A stretch of 21,724 bases of DNA, taken from positions 1 through 21,724 of the forward strand of contig DASCMO010000134.1 of assembly GCA_036010965.1 (NCBI GenBank), in the 5' to 3' direction. Each line of letters begins with the position of its first letter. The first letter of the stretch is position 1. The stretch is from GCA-2686265 sp036010965 (GTDB lineage: Bacteria > Planctomycetota > UBA1135 > GCA-002686595). The notes below the pieces were generated by a model, which saw only the letters and a program-made list of their open reading frames with translations, had not been told where the DNA came from and ran no database searches. Of this stretch, positions 1 to 8,260 are shown piece by piece. A program made the position numbers and the translations under genes.

Positions 1-264
1 GGCGGCGGGCAGATGGCGAGCGGTGACCGCCTCAGCACCTATGAGGACGGCGGCGAGCGCGAACGCGCCTCCTGGGCAAACGGCCTGCGCGAGGGGCCCT
101 GCCGGCGCTGGTACCCCGGCGGCGTCCTCAAGGCCGAGGGCGTGTTCGTGGCCGGTCGCAAGAGCGGGCCCTGGCGCTTCTTCACGGCGGCCGGCGCCCT
201 GGATCCCGAACGCTCGGGAACCTACGAGAGCGACCATCGCGTCGCTCCCCTCCTGCGCGACTGA
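1..264 (+). CDS. C-terminal part of a MORN-repeat (YwqK-like) protein, 5' end outside window
   Basis: The frame is open from base 1 to the stop at 262-264, so the gene begins to the left of the window. An in-frame ATG at 13 is not a convincing start, because the repeat pattern is already running there. Visible are about three copies of a short G-x-x-x-G-x-W/Y unit (residues such as ENGLREGPCRRWYPGG and GRKSGPWRFF), the pattern of MORN-variant repeats in YwqK-type proteins. Such repeats make small beta-hairpin stacks; their role in bacteria is mostly unknown. The next gene starts 139 bases downstream behind its own strong ribosome binding site, so co-transcription is uncertain. Function cannot be assigned beyond the repeat class. 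Confidence 0.6.
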   Translation, partial: GGGQMASGDRLSTYEDGGERERASWANGLREGPCRRWYPGGVLKAEGVFVAGRKSGPWRFFTAAGALDPERSGTYESDHRVAPLLRD

Positions 265-387
265 CCCCTCCCTCGCGATCGGTGACCGGCATTGGCCGCG
301 CCGCACATGCGAGATAGGCTGCACCTGCGGTCCGGCATGTGGAAGAGCGCGGCTCATTCACGCCCGAGATCGACTCGATCTGGTTCC

Positions 388-394
388 AGGAGGT
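388..394 (+). promoter_or_regulatory. Strong Shine-Dalgarno site deciding the ceramidase start
   Basis: AGGAGGT lies 9 nt before the ATG at 404. It fixes the start there, although the same frame stays open upstream to base 23. The upstream part of that frame reads as low-complexity Arg/Pro/Ala-rich sequence, while a signal peptide begins right at 404. Confidence 0.75.
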
Positions 395-403
395 CTGCCT
401 GTC

Positions 404-1696
404 ATGAGGCGCATGCAATGCTGGTCCGTCTCTCTCACTGCCATCGCTTCACTCGCCCTGGCGCCGACCGTCACCGCGGACGGACTCGAGGCGGGTGCGC
501 ACACGTTGGACATCACGCCCCCCGCCGGGATCCCGATGTGGGGCTATGGAGCCCGCGGAGACGACGCCTGCGAGGGAGTGATGGATTCCCTGGAGGCCAA
601 CGCCCTGGTCCTGGCGGTCGGAGACGAGAAGCTGGCGATCGTGGGCCTCGACCTCGGGCGAGCGCCGGCGCGGGAGTCGATGGCGCGCATCCGCCAGGCG
701 ATCCAGGAGAAGGCCGGTGTCGACCACTGCCTCATCGTCGGTTCCCACACGCACCACGGACCCTGTCCCGAACTGGTCGGGAATCCGGGCCCGGCGGGCG
801 AGTACGTGGGGCTTCTGGAAGCGCTGATCGTTGAAGCGATCGTCACGGCCGACGGCAAGCGCGTGGGCGCGAGGATCGGGGTGGGCTCGGTCGAGGTCGA
901 CCGCAACCGCAACCGGCACAGCGAGATCGAGCCCAAGCCCGTCGACCGCGAACTGGCGGTGGTACGCATCGACGACCTGAGTGGCGCTCCGATCGCCGTC
1001 GCCGTCAACTTCGCCGCCCACCCGACGAACATCGACGCGGGAGAGCTCTTCTTTTCAGCCGACTATCCCGGCGCCATGAAGCGGCGCGTGCGGGAGGTCA
1101 TGGAGTGCGAGTGCCTCTTCCTCCAGGGCGCGGCCGGCGATCTGTCGACCAATCTGCGCGGCAAGGACTTCCGAGCGTTCGGTGCAGCCCTGGGCAACGA
1201 CGTGGTTGAGCTGGCCACATCGATCGAGACCGAGGCCCCGGCCCAGCCGTCGATCCTCGTGCGCGAGGAGGATTTTCATTTCGAACATTCGCGGGTGGAC
1301 TTCGGCAACGTCCTGGTCCAGATCGCCTTCGTGCGCGCCTTCTTCAAGGAGCTGGTCGATTTCTATGTCGAGGAGTACGCGACCGGAATCCGGCCCCACC
1401 TGACCGTTGCGCTGCTCAACGGCGAGATCGGCCTGGTGGGTGCGTCGGGCGAATTCTTTTGCAGCCACGCGATCCGCCTCAAGCGCCGCAGCCGCCTGCA
1501 ACACACGCTCTTCCTGGGCTACTGCAACGACTACCAGCAGTACTTTCCGACCATCGAGGCTGCGGCCGAGGGCGGCTACGGTTCCGACGCGATGGTCTCC
1601 CCGGCTCCCGTGGGCGCGGGGGAGGAGATCACCAACCGCGCACTGTTCCACCTCTACGACATGCAGGACCGCTACCGGATGTTCCGTTTCAAGTAG
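404..1696 (+). CDS. Neutral/alkaline ceramidase-like exported hydrolase
   Basis: A 430-residue protein with a signal peptide (MRRMQCW, then a hydrophobic stretch, cleavage near ADG at 25-27). It matches the N-terminal domain of neutral/alkaline non-lysosomal ceramidases. Seen are DITPP-GIPMWGYG near 36-49, the histidine motif GSHTHHGP at 113-120, FAAHPTNI at 203-210, SADYPG at 218-223 and QGAAGDLST at 241-249. In the family, the His motif binds zinc and the enzyme cleaves the amide bond of ceramide. At 430 residues it lacks the C-terminal domain of full ceramidases, so the substrate may differ; many bacterial relatives of this length are uncharacterised. It heads an operon; the next gene starts 41 nt after the stop. 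Confidence 0.85.
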   Translation: MRRMQCWSVSLTAIASLALAPTVTADGLEAGAHTLDITPPAGIPMWGYGARGDDACEGVMDSLEANALVLAVGDEKLAIVGLDLGRAPARESMARIRQAIQEKAGVDHCLIVGSHTHHGPCPELVGNPGPAGEYVGLLEALIVEAIVTADGKRVGARIGVGSVEVDRNRNRHSEIEPKPVDRELAVVRIDDLSGAPIAVAVNFAAHPTNIDAGELFFSADYPGAMKRRVREVMECECLFLQGAAGDLSTNLRGKDFRAFGAALGNDVVELATSIETEAPAQPSILVREEDFHFEHSRVDFGNVLVQIAFVRAFFKELVDFYVEEYATGIRPHLTVALLNGEIGLVGASGEFFCSHAIRLKRRSRLQHTLFLGYCNDYQQYFPTIEAAAEGGYGSDAMVSPAPVGAGEEITNRALFHLYDMQDRYRMFRFK

Positions 1697-1737
1697 GGCG
1701 CAGCGCCCCGTCCCCGACAGGAGCTACACTGGGATCC

Positions 1738-2691
1738 GTGAGGCTTGCGCTGTACCCATCGCCCATCGGCCTGACGGCCCTGCTGCTCGCCTGCCAGGCG
1801 AGCACACCAGTCGTCGATCGCCGGCCCGAATACGTGCCGCGCGAGCTGCTACGCTCGACGGTATGGATCGGCTCACGAGTGGGAGAGAGCGCCTTCTCCA
1901 GCGGCTCGGCGATCATCGTCGGCCCCCACCAACTCCTGACCGCGGCCCACGTCTGGGCCCCGCAAGAGGAGTGGTGGGAGGGACTCCCACAGGAGCGGGA
2001 GCTCCGCTTCTGCACCCCCTCGCTGATCGCCCTGCGGGCAGCTCCTGGGACCTCCATGTCGGTCAAGAGCATGCCGGCCTTCACGCGCTCGCGCTTCCGT
2101 CTGCTGGCCGCCGGGACGCCAGAGGTGAAGGAACGCGCGGACGGCAGCACAGGCCCTCGAATAGGACCGGGAGACTGGGTGCTTCTCGAGACCGACGACA
2201 CGCTCTGGGACCCCGACGACGCGGCGCAGGTGCACCCGGCCGCGCTCGAGGAAGGCTGGCTGGTCCCCGAGGGCAGTGAACTGCTGGTCGCAGGTTTCTC
2301 CTCCATCTTCCACCTAGAGGGGGGCGACGAAGACCAGGAGGCTCTCGACTTGCGAGCCCATCTGGAGTTCGTGCTGGCGGGTCCCTACACGATCCGCGGC
2401 CCGGCCCGAAACATGCAGGACCTGCCAGGCCTCGAGTATCCGACCGACTGGCCACGACCCGGCGGTCACTCCGGTGGCGGCGTCTACCTGTGGGATGAGC
2501 GCGAGCGCGAGCCGAAGTTGATCGGGGTCTTCCACAGCAAGCATGCGACCCAGGTCACCGCGACCGCCCAGTTCCTCCTCCTGGGACTGGACTCCCTCGC
2601 TTTCGACGTCAAGAGGGATCGCGAAGGCGCCCTGCTCACCTACGACCCCGTGGCCCCAGCCTTCGCCGCCATGCAGCGGGACGCTCCGTGA
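1738..2691 (+). CDS. Trypsin-like serine protease, putative lipoprotein
   Basis: A 317-residue protein from a GTG start at 1738. This start is chosen because it opens directly into a lipoprotein signal peptide with lipobox LLLAC (Cys19). The frame is open further upstream but overlaps the ceramidase gene. An AGGAG lies 14 nt upstream, a long spacer. Seen are chymotrypsin-fold motifs: SGSAIIVGPHQLLTAAHVW with catalytic His71, GDWVLLE with probable Asp146, and GGHSGGG with nucleophile Ser245. The family cleaves peptide bonds; lipid anchoring would place it on the periplasmic or outer face of a membrane. The stop overlaps the next start (GTGA, 4 nt), indicating translational coupling. The Asp assignment is the least certain part of the triad. 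Confidence 0.8.
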   Translation: MRLALYPSPIGLTALLLACQASTPVVDRRPEYVPRELLRSTVWIGSRVGESAFSSGSAIIVGPHQLLTAAHVWAPQEEWWEGLPQERELRFCTPSLIALRAAPGTSMSVKSMPAFTRSRFRLLAAGTPEVKERADGSTGPRIGPGDWVLLETDDTLWDPDDAAQVHPAALEEGWLVPEGSELLVAGFSSIFHLEGGDEDQEALDLRAHLEFVLAGPYTIRGPARNMQDLPGLEYPTDWPRPGGHSGGGVYLWDEREREPKLIGVFHSKHATQVTATAQFLLLGLDSLAFDVKRDREGALLTYDPVAPAFAAMQRDAP

Positions 2692-5339
2692 TCGCACGCG
2701 CACTCGTCGCACTCGTCGTGCTCGGCTTCAGCACGCCGAGCGCCGACGCGGCGCGCGCGGGGGATCCGCGGGTCCTCGCGCACTGGATCTTCTCGGCCGA
2801 ACACCACGAGGGAAACGCCTTCCAGCCCGTCGAGGGCGGCTGGCCCCTGCCAGCTCCCAACCCGACCTTCCTCGGCGAGGGAGACACTCAGTCCCTGCTG
2901 CTGCCCCTCGCACCGGACCTGATGGCGGTCGGCGAGCCCGTGCCAGCCGAGGCCCTCCCGCGCAAGGAGTTCTCGATCGAGGCCTGGGTGGCCATGGACA
3001 CGCAACCGTCCTGGGGCGGCATCTTCAGCGCCCTGGAGGACAACGGGAGCGCGGAGAGCGGCATCCTCCTCGGCAGCCGCGAGGGACGCTTCTGCGTCGC
3101 GCTCGCCAGCCAGGGAACCGGGGACGCCGACGGCCTGATGACCTACCTGGAAAGCTCCGCCACGTTTCATACCGGACGCTGGTACCACGTGGTCGGCACC
3201 TACGACGGCAAGCGCCTGCGGATCTACGTGAACGGCGAACTCGAGGGCGAGAGCACGGCCCAGAGCGGCGAGGTGCGCTACTCCCCCACCCACACCGTGG
3301 CGGTCGCGGCCTACAAGGACCGCAACGAGGACTACCGGCTGAGCGGGGCGCTACGGGAAGTCGCGCTCCTCGACGATGCCCTGCGCGGGTCAGAGGTCCG
3401 ACGACGCTTCAAGGACGGTGCGGGCGAGCTCCCCCTGCCCTCGGGCAAGACCTTCAACACACTCCCCGAACCGGAGCACGCGCCCCTGCACACCCTGCGC
3501 GCCCCCATCAACCAGGCCATCAGCGACGGTGTCGAGTACCTGCTGCTCCATCAGCAGCGCGACGGCTCCTGGGACTACCGCCTGAGCACCTACCGTAACG
3601 GCGCGACCTCACTCGCCCTCTACACCCTCCTGAAGTGCGGTCTACGCAACGACCACCCCTCGATACGGCGCGGCCTGCAATTCCTCGCCCGGCGCGAGCC
3701 GAGCAAGACCTACTCGGCGGGCTGCCAGCTGATGGCCCTAGGCGCCACGGGAGATCCGGCGTACGCGCCCTGGGCGAGGGAGATCGTGGACCTGCTCGTC
3801 TCCTGGGAGAGTGGGATCCAGACCGGAGGCTGGGCCTACCCCGGCGGCGCGGTGGACCTCTCCAACACCCAGTTCGCCGCCCTGGGGTTCTGGGGCGCCT
3901 CTCAGCTTGGGGTGGAGTTGCCGGTGAAGCTCTGGCGGAGGATGGTGCGCAAGGTGATCGAGAAGCACCAGACCTTCGTCGAGGAGGTCGAGTGGCCCGC
4001 TGGCGACGCGCCGCGCACGGGCAAGCGCCGGGTCGCGGGATACCACTACTTCGAGGAGCGCGGCCCATGGCACGACTCGGGGACAATGACCACCGCCGGG
4101 CTGTGCACGCTCGGCATCCCGCGCATGCTGCTGGGCAAGACGCTGGGCGCGCAGACCATACGGAGGATGGACAGGAGCCGTGATCTCGCCATGGGCTGGC
4201 TCGAGAACTACTACCTCGACATGTGGGAAGAGCGCGGCCATAACCCGCACCAGGAGAGCTTCGCGGGCATCCTCGGGGACAACTTCTACTACTACCTGTA
4301 TGGAGTCGAACGCGTCGGCGCCTTCTTTGATACCGAACTCATCGGCGATCACCCCTGGTACCGCGACGGCGCCGAGCGCCTGCTCGCCAAGCGCAGTGGG
4401 AACGGGAGCTGGGAAGGGAACGAGAAGGACACCTGCTTTGCCCTGCTGTTCCTGCGCCGCGCCTCGGCACCCGCCCAGTCGGGACAACCCGCCGACCGCG
4501 ACGGCGGCGTGTTCGCCGACGGGACGGGCGAGGTCCACATCCGCGCCACGGGGACGGCGCGCATCACCTTCTGGATCGAGGGCTTCGACGCGGCCGTGCT
4601 GGCGGAGTTCAATGGAAAGGAGCGGGAGTGGCGCGGCCTGCGCGTGGTACGCGTGGACACCCTCGCCGACGGCGAACCCCTCGCGACGCTTCCCGGCGAT
4701 CCCCTCGCCCCCTGGAGCGGAGAGCGCTACGCCGCCCAGCACGGCTTCGACCTGCCTGGCAAGCACACCCTCCAGGTGCGCGTCTCGGTGGTCGCCCCCG
4801 AGGGAGACCCCGAGTACGCCGAACCCATCGAGGTGCTCGAGTCGGCGCTGCTGGAGATCGTCACGCGCGACTCGCCCGAGGACTGGATGGCGGCCAACCT
4901 CGCCCTCGCAGCGGAAGACCTGCTGGAGCCCGCCCACCCGGTCGCGAGAGCGTCGAGCGAGATCGATGGGTGCGGACCGGCCCTGGCCTGCGATGCATCC
5001 CACGCCACGCGCTGGGTCGCCGCCCCCGAAGACGAGCAGCCCTGGATCCGCTTCGAACTGACCCGCAGCGTACGGGCGAACAGCGTCCTGCTCTCCCAGG
5101 CCGACAGCACCCTCGCCATGCGCGGGCGCCACGGCGCCATCCACCGTCTCTCCCTGAGCATCAACCAGTCCGACCCGATCGAGGTCGATATGGGTCCCGA
5201 CCCTCTGCAGCAAGTGCGCGTGGATCTGGGCAGGGCCCTGCGCGTACGTACGATCGAGGTCACGATCCTCGACTCGACCCCCGGCGCGACGGTCCGGGGC
5301 ATCGGTTTTTCTGGTATCGAACTCCAACGTCTCCCATGA
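2688..5339 (+). CDS. Exported LamG - squalene-cyclase-like toroid - discoidin multidomain protein
   Basis: An 883-residue protein from a GTG that overlaps the previous stop. A signal peptide ends near ADAARA (about 19-23). Residues about 30-245 form a LamG/concanavalin-like fold (FSIEAWV, WYHVVGTYDGKRLRIYVNG, SGALREVALLDDAL). Residues about 270-595 carry prenyltransferase/squalene-oxidase-like alpha-toroid repeats (LLLHQQRDGSWDYR, TGGWAYPGGAVDLSNTQFAA, LLAKRSGNGSWEG). After a beta-rich stretch of about 120 residues, residues about 755-880 resemble a discoidin/F5-8C carbohydrate-binding domain (ARASSEIDGC, DASHATRWVA, WIRFELTRSV). I see no DxDD acid motif of true class II cyclases, so a binding or scaffold role is more likely than terpene cyclisation. 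The stop overlaps the next start (ATGA). Confidence 0.8.
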   Translation: MIARALVALVVLGFSTPSADAARAGDPRVLAHWIFSAEHHEGNAFQPVEGGWPLPAPNPTFLGEGDTQSLLLPLAPDLMAVGEPVPAEALPRKEFSIEAWVAMDTQPSWGGIFSALEDNGSAESGILLGSREGRFCVALASQGTGDADGLMTYLESSATFHTGRWYHVVGTYDGKRLRIYVNGELEGESTAQSGEVRYSPTHTVAVAAYKDRNEDYRLSGALREVALLDDALRGSEVRRRFKDGAGELPLPSGKTFNTLPEPEHAPLHTLRAPINQAISDGVEYLLLHQQRDGSWDYRLSTYRNGATSLALYTLLKCGLRNDHPSIRRGLQFLARREPSKTYSAGCQLMALGATGDPAYAPWAREIVDLLVSWESGIQTGGWAYPGGAVDLSNTQFAALGFWGASQLGVELPVKLWRRMVRKVIEKHQTFVEEVEWPAGDAPRTGKRRVAGYHYFEERGPWHDSGTMTTAGLCTLGIPRMLLGKTLGAQTIRRMDRSRDLAMGWLENYYLDMWEERGHNPHQESFAGILGDNFYYYLYGVERVGAFFDTELIGDHPWYRDGAERLLAKRSGNGSWEGNEKDTCFALLFLRRASAPAQSGQPADRDGGVFADGTGEVHIRATGTARITFWIEGFDAAVLAEFNGKEREWRGLRVVRVDTLADGEPLATLPGDPLAPWSGERYAAQHGFDLPGKHTLQVRVSVVAPEGDPEYAEPIEVLESALLEIVTRDSPEDWMAANLALAAEDLLEPAHPVARASSEIDGCGPALACDASHATRWVAAPEDEQPWIRFELTRSVRANSVLLSQADSTLAMRGRHGAIHRLSLSINQSDPIEVDMGPDPLQQVRVDLGRALRVRTIEVTILDSTPGATVRGIGFSGIELQRLP

Positions 5340-7333
5340 GCCTCCTACGCCCCGCAGCTCTGTGCGCAGGCCTCGCCCTCACGGCGACCCTGATCGAGCA
5401 GGACCGGCCAGTGCACGTCCTCGACGCGACCCATCACCACCTCGGCGACGACGTCACCCCCGAGTGGCCCGAGGCCTCCGCGAACCCCGAGGGGAAACGC
5501 CTGCGCCTGGAGTTCGAGGGCCGCAAGCGCGCGGCTGAATCCATCCTGTGGATTCGCCAGCGCAGCGTGGACAACGCCTGGCATCTCAACCTGAACGGCG
5601 AGCGAGTGGCCCTGCTCAAGCGCGGAGCGGGCCCCGCGGACCACTGGTACACGATCCCTCCGGGCACCCTGGTCAACGGCGAGAACGTGCTCGAGATCAC
5701 CCCCGAAGTGCCCGCCGACGACGTCGTCCTCGGGAACTTCCGCCTGGCCGAAGGGACACTGCGCGAGGTGCTGGACCTGCGACCGGTGAAGGTCACCGTC
5801 CTCGATTCCCGGAGCGAGGGTCCGATCCCCGCGCGCGTCACCCTCGTGCGCGACGACGGACAGCCCGCGCGGATTTTCTACGCCGAACCGGCTTCGAGCG
5901 CCGTGCGAGACGGCGTGGTCTACACCCTCGACGGTCGGCTGGAATTCGAGCTGGAGCCTGGGCCGGTCACGCTCTACGCCTCACGGGGAGGCGAGTGGGG
6001 TGTGGACCAGGCGCCGCTCGATTGGAACGACGCTCCAACCGAGCTGACCTTGCGCATCGCGCGCGAGGTGGACACGACAGGTTACATCGCCTGCGACACG
6101 CACATCCACACGCTTGAGTTCTCGGGTCACGGAGACGCCAGCGTGCTCGAGCGCGTCGTGACCCTCGCCGGCGAGGGAGTCGAGCTGGCGGTCGCCACGG
6201 ACCACAACCACAACACCGACTACCGGCCCACCCAGCGCGAGCTGGGGCTGCAGCGTCACTTCACCTCCGTGACGGGCAACGAGGTCACGACCGCGAACGG
6301 CCACTTCAATGCCTTCCCCCTCGATCCAGAGGACGCAGTCCCCGATCACACGCAGCTCGACTGGGTCAAGCTCGTCGACGACATCCGCTCCCGCGGTGCG
6401 CGCACGGTGATCCTCAACCACCCGCGCTGGCCGGGAGGGAAGAGCCCCTTCGAGAACGCACGCCTCGATCCGCCGAGCGGAGAGCGTGGCGACGGCAGCG
6501 CCTTCCCGTTCAACGCCATGGAGCTCGTGAACTCCGAAACCGGAGAGAGCGATCCGATGCTCCTGTTCCGGGACTGGTTCGGCTTGCTCAACCACGGCGA
6601 GCGGATCATGGCCGTCGGCGCCTCCGATTCCCACACGGTCAGCGACACGGTGGGCGGCGGTCGCACCTATATCCGAAGCCGCACGGACGATCCGGCACGC
6701 ATCGACGTGGCGGCGGCCTGCGCCGCCATCAACGCCGGTCAAGCGTCGGTCAGCCACGGCATCTTCTGCGACATGCTCTCGGCGGACGAGCGGAGCTCCT
6801 CCCTGATGGGCGAGACGGTGCGCACCGGTGCTGACGGGCTCGCCTTCGTCGTGCGCGTCGCCAGCCCGGCCTGGGCGCGGCCCGAGTCGATCACCGTCTT
6901 CGTCAACGGCGTGGCTCGCGAACGGGTGGAGCTCGACCCCGAGCAGGGCCCGGTGGACCTGCAGCACCTGTTCCAGATAGCGCTTCCCGAGGATCACGAC
7001 GTGTGGATCAGCGTGGTCGCCCTCGGCGCCGAGCAGCGCCTGCCCTGGTGGAACGTCGAGAACCTCTACACCCTGGGAGCCACGAATCCCGTCTGGGTAG
7101 ATCGGGACGCAGAGCCCGGCTATCAGAGCCCGCGAGCGACCGCCAAGCAGCGGATCGCTCGCGCCGGAGGGCAGCCCGAGCGCCTGGTCGAGGCCCTGGA
7201 GGCCGTGGACGACGCCGTGCTTGTCCAGGCGCTCACCCTGCTAAGCAACGACCAGCTCGCCGCGCTCGACGAGCTGGTCGGTTTACGTGCAACCCAGTCC
7301 GAGACCCTGCGCGCCTTCCTGGGCGGTCGCTGA
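5336..7333 (+). CDS. CehA/McbA-type PHP-domain metallohydrolase, exported
   Basis: A 665-residue protein whose ATG overlaps the previous stop by 4 nt. A short hydrophobic N-terminus (MSLLRPAALCAGLALTATL) suggests export. Residues about 25-245 are beta-sandwich-like. Then comes a PHP domain with its metal-ligand motifs in order: CDTHIHT at 253-259, ATDHNHNTDY at 287-296, GNEVTT at 314-319, GHFNAFP at 322-328, NHPRW at 361-365 and GASDSH at 428-433. PHP enzymes use a multi-metal centre to hydrolyse phosphoesters; CehA/McbA members were named from carbaryl (carbamate ester) hydrolysis. All expected His/Asp/Glu ligands appear intact, so activity is likely, but the substrate is unknown. It is the last gene of the operon, 38 nt from the convergent peroxiredoxin gene. 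Confidence 0.85.
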   Translation: MSLLRPAALCAGLALTATLIEQDRPVHVLDATHHHLGDDVTPEWPEASANPEGKRLRLEFEGRKRAAESILWIRQRSVDNAWHLNLNGERVALLKRGAGPADHWYTIPPGTLVNGENVLEITPEVPADDVVLGNFRLAEGTLREVLDLRPVKVTVLDSRSEGPIPARVTLVRDDGQPARIFYAEPASSAVRDGVVYTLDGRLEFELEPGPVTLYASRGGEWGVDQAPLDWNDAPTELTLRIAREVDTTGYIACDTHIHTLEFSGHGDASVLERVVTLAGEGVELAVATDHNHNTDYRPTQRELGLQRHFTSVTGNEVTTANGHFNAFPLDPEDAVPDHTQLDWVKLVDDIRSRGARTVILNHPRWPGGKSPFENARLDPPSGERGDGSAFPFNAMELVNSETGESDPMLLFRDWFGLLNHGERIMAVGASDSHTVSDTVGGGRTYIRSRTDDPARIDVAAACAAINAGQASVSHGIFCDMLSADERSSSLMGETVRTGADGLAFVVRVASPAWARPESITVFVNGVARERVELDPEQGPVDLQHLFQIALPEDHDVWISVVALGAEQRLPWWNVENLYTLGATNPVWVDRDAEPGYQSPRATAKQRIARAGGQPERLVEALEAVDDAVLVQALTLLSNDQLAALDELVGLRATQSETLRAFLGGR

Positions 7334-7371
7334 CTCCACAGCAAGAGAGCGCGGCCGAGTCGGAAGTCGCG

Positions 7372-7971
7372 CTACAGGCTGTCGCCGTGCTCGCTGAGGT
7401 ACGACTTGACCCCGTCGTCATCGGGGGTCATGCCCGCCTTGCCGGTCGCCCAGCCCGCGGGGCAGACCTGGCCGTGCTCCTTGAAGAACTGCACTCCGTC
7501 GATCGCGCGCAGGACCTCGTCCATATCGCGGCCGAGGGGCAGGTTGTTCACGAGCGCATGCCAGCAATTTCCGTCGGGGTCGATCAGGAAGGTGCCGCGG
7601 GCCGGGAGACCGCTCTCGGCGTGGACCACGTCGTAGTCCTCGGACATCTTCTTGCTCACATCCTCCAGCAGGGGATAGCCGACGGGGCCGATGCCACCCT
7701 CATTGAGAGCGGTGTTCCGCCAGCGCGCGTGAGTCTCCGTGTCATCCATGGAAACGCCCAGAACCTGGACGCCTCGCTTCTCGAACTCACCGAGGCGGTG
7801 GTCGAAAGCGATGAGCTCGGAAGGTCAGACGAAGGTGAAGTCCTTGGGATAGAAGAACAGCAGCACGTACTGGCCGGAGTAATCCGAGAGGCTCACGTCC
7901 TGCGTACTACCGTCCGGCATCGCCGCCGACGCCGTGAAGGCGGGCGCAGCCTGGCCGATGAAGTTGCTCAT
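7372..7971 (-). CDS. ahpC: AhpC/Prx1-type peroxiredoxin with selenocysteine (in-frame UGA) at the catalytic position
   Basis: Read from the ATG at 7971 the frame encodes 199 residues if the TGA at 7827-7825 (codon 49) is decoded. The N-terminal half begins MSNFIGQAAPAF and reaches YPKDFTFV-UGA-PSELIAF. The peroxiredoxin active-site motif PxxxTxxC is complete (P42, T46) except that the Cys codon is UGA. Downstream the family continues without a break: LGVSMDD, RGTFLIDP with the conserved Arg125, and resolving Cys170 in VCPAGW. Length matches typical AhpC (about 190-200). A hairpin of bacterial SECIS type lies just after the UGA. In this family the peroxidatic residue reduces H2O2 and alkyl hydroperoxides, then bonds to the resolving Cys. 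A standard caller would annotate only 7372-7749. The alternative is a Cys-to-stop mutation or sequencing error. No sel genes lie in the window. Confidence 0.88.
7775..7810 (-). promoter_or_regulatory. Candidate bacterial SECIS element (selenocysteine insertion hairpin)
   Basis: On the mRNA, 14 nt after the UGA, a hairpin can form inside the coding region. The lower stem is CGCUUU...GAAGCG, continued by CGA/UCG pairs with small bulges on the 3' side. The upper stem is CACC/GGUG, capped by a 5-nt loop GCCUC (7796-7792). The loop starts 28 nt after the UGA, and its first base is G. Both fit the known bacterial SECIS rules (a G early in the apical loop, loop roughly 16-37 nt from the UGA). Folding was done by eye. 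Confidence 0.65.
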
Positions 7972-8046
7972 TGGGAAATCTCGAGGAGGAGGTTCGGGGA
8001 CAGGGAGGCCGAGAGCACATTGCGTATCCGCATCCCGGCGTCACAG

Positions 8047-8074
8047 ATCATAACGGCCGTCATGGCGACCCCAA
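8047..8074 (-). promoter_or_regulatory. Possible sigma70-type promoter for the peroxiredoxin gene
   Basis: On the - strand, TTGGGG (8074-8069) and TATGAT (8052-8047) are separated by 16 nt. The -10 matches TATAAT at five of six positions and stands out in this GC-rich stretch. It would give a leader of roughly 70 nt before the ATG at 7971. The -35 is weak. The surrounding gap 7972-8260 (289 bases) separates divergent genes, and nothing else in it convinces me. Confidence 0.4.
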
Positions 8075-8260
8075 GCACGGGATCGCCCTTCCCGCGGGGC
8101 CAGATTCGGACCGCCGGCGGCGCGGTCCGAGAGCGGGCCGCGATCCCGATGGCGCGCAGCGAGCGAGCGCGTGAACGACCCACCGTCCGTCACGTATCAT
8201 GGACGAGCCTGCGGTTGCGCTCATCTCCCTCCTCCTCCCCGACCCCCACTGGACCCTGCC

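Noticed and set aside
292..320. TTGGCC and TAGGCT 17 nt apart upstream of the ceramidase gene
   Set aside because: The match to sigma70 consensus is poor (about 4/6 and 3/6), no better than expected by chance.
3738..5327. Long open frame (529 codons) on the - strand
   Set aside because: It lies fully inside the LamG/toroid/discoidin gene, whose protein has clear domains; the antisense product is low-complexity and typical of GC-rich shadow frames.
7968..8183. Small - strand frame whose stop overlaps the peroxiredoxin start by ATGA
   Set aside because: It is Arg/Ser-rich without a good ribosome binding site, and its starts lie upstream of the best promoter candidate. The overlap is probably chance.
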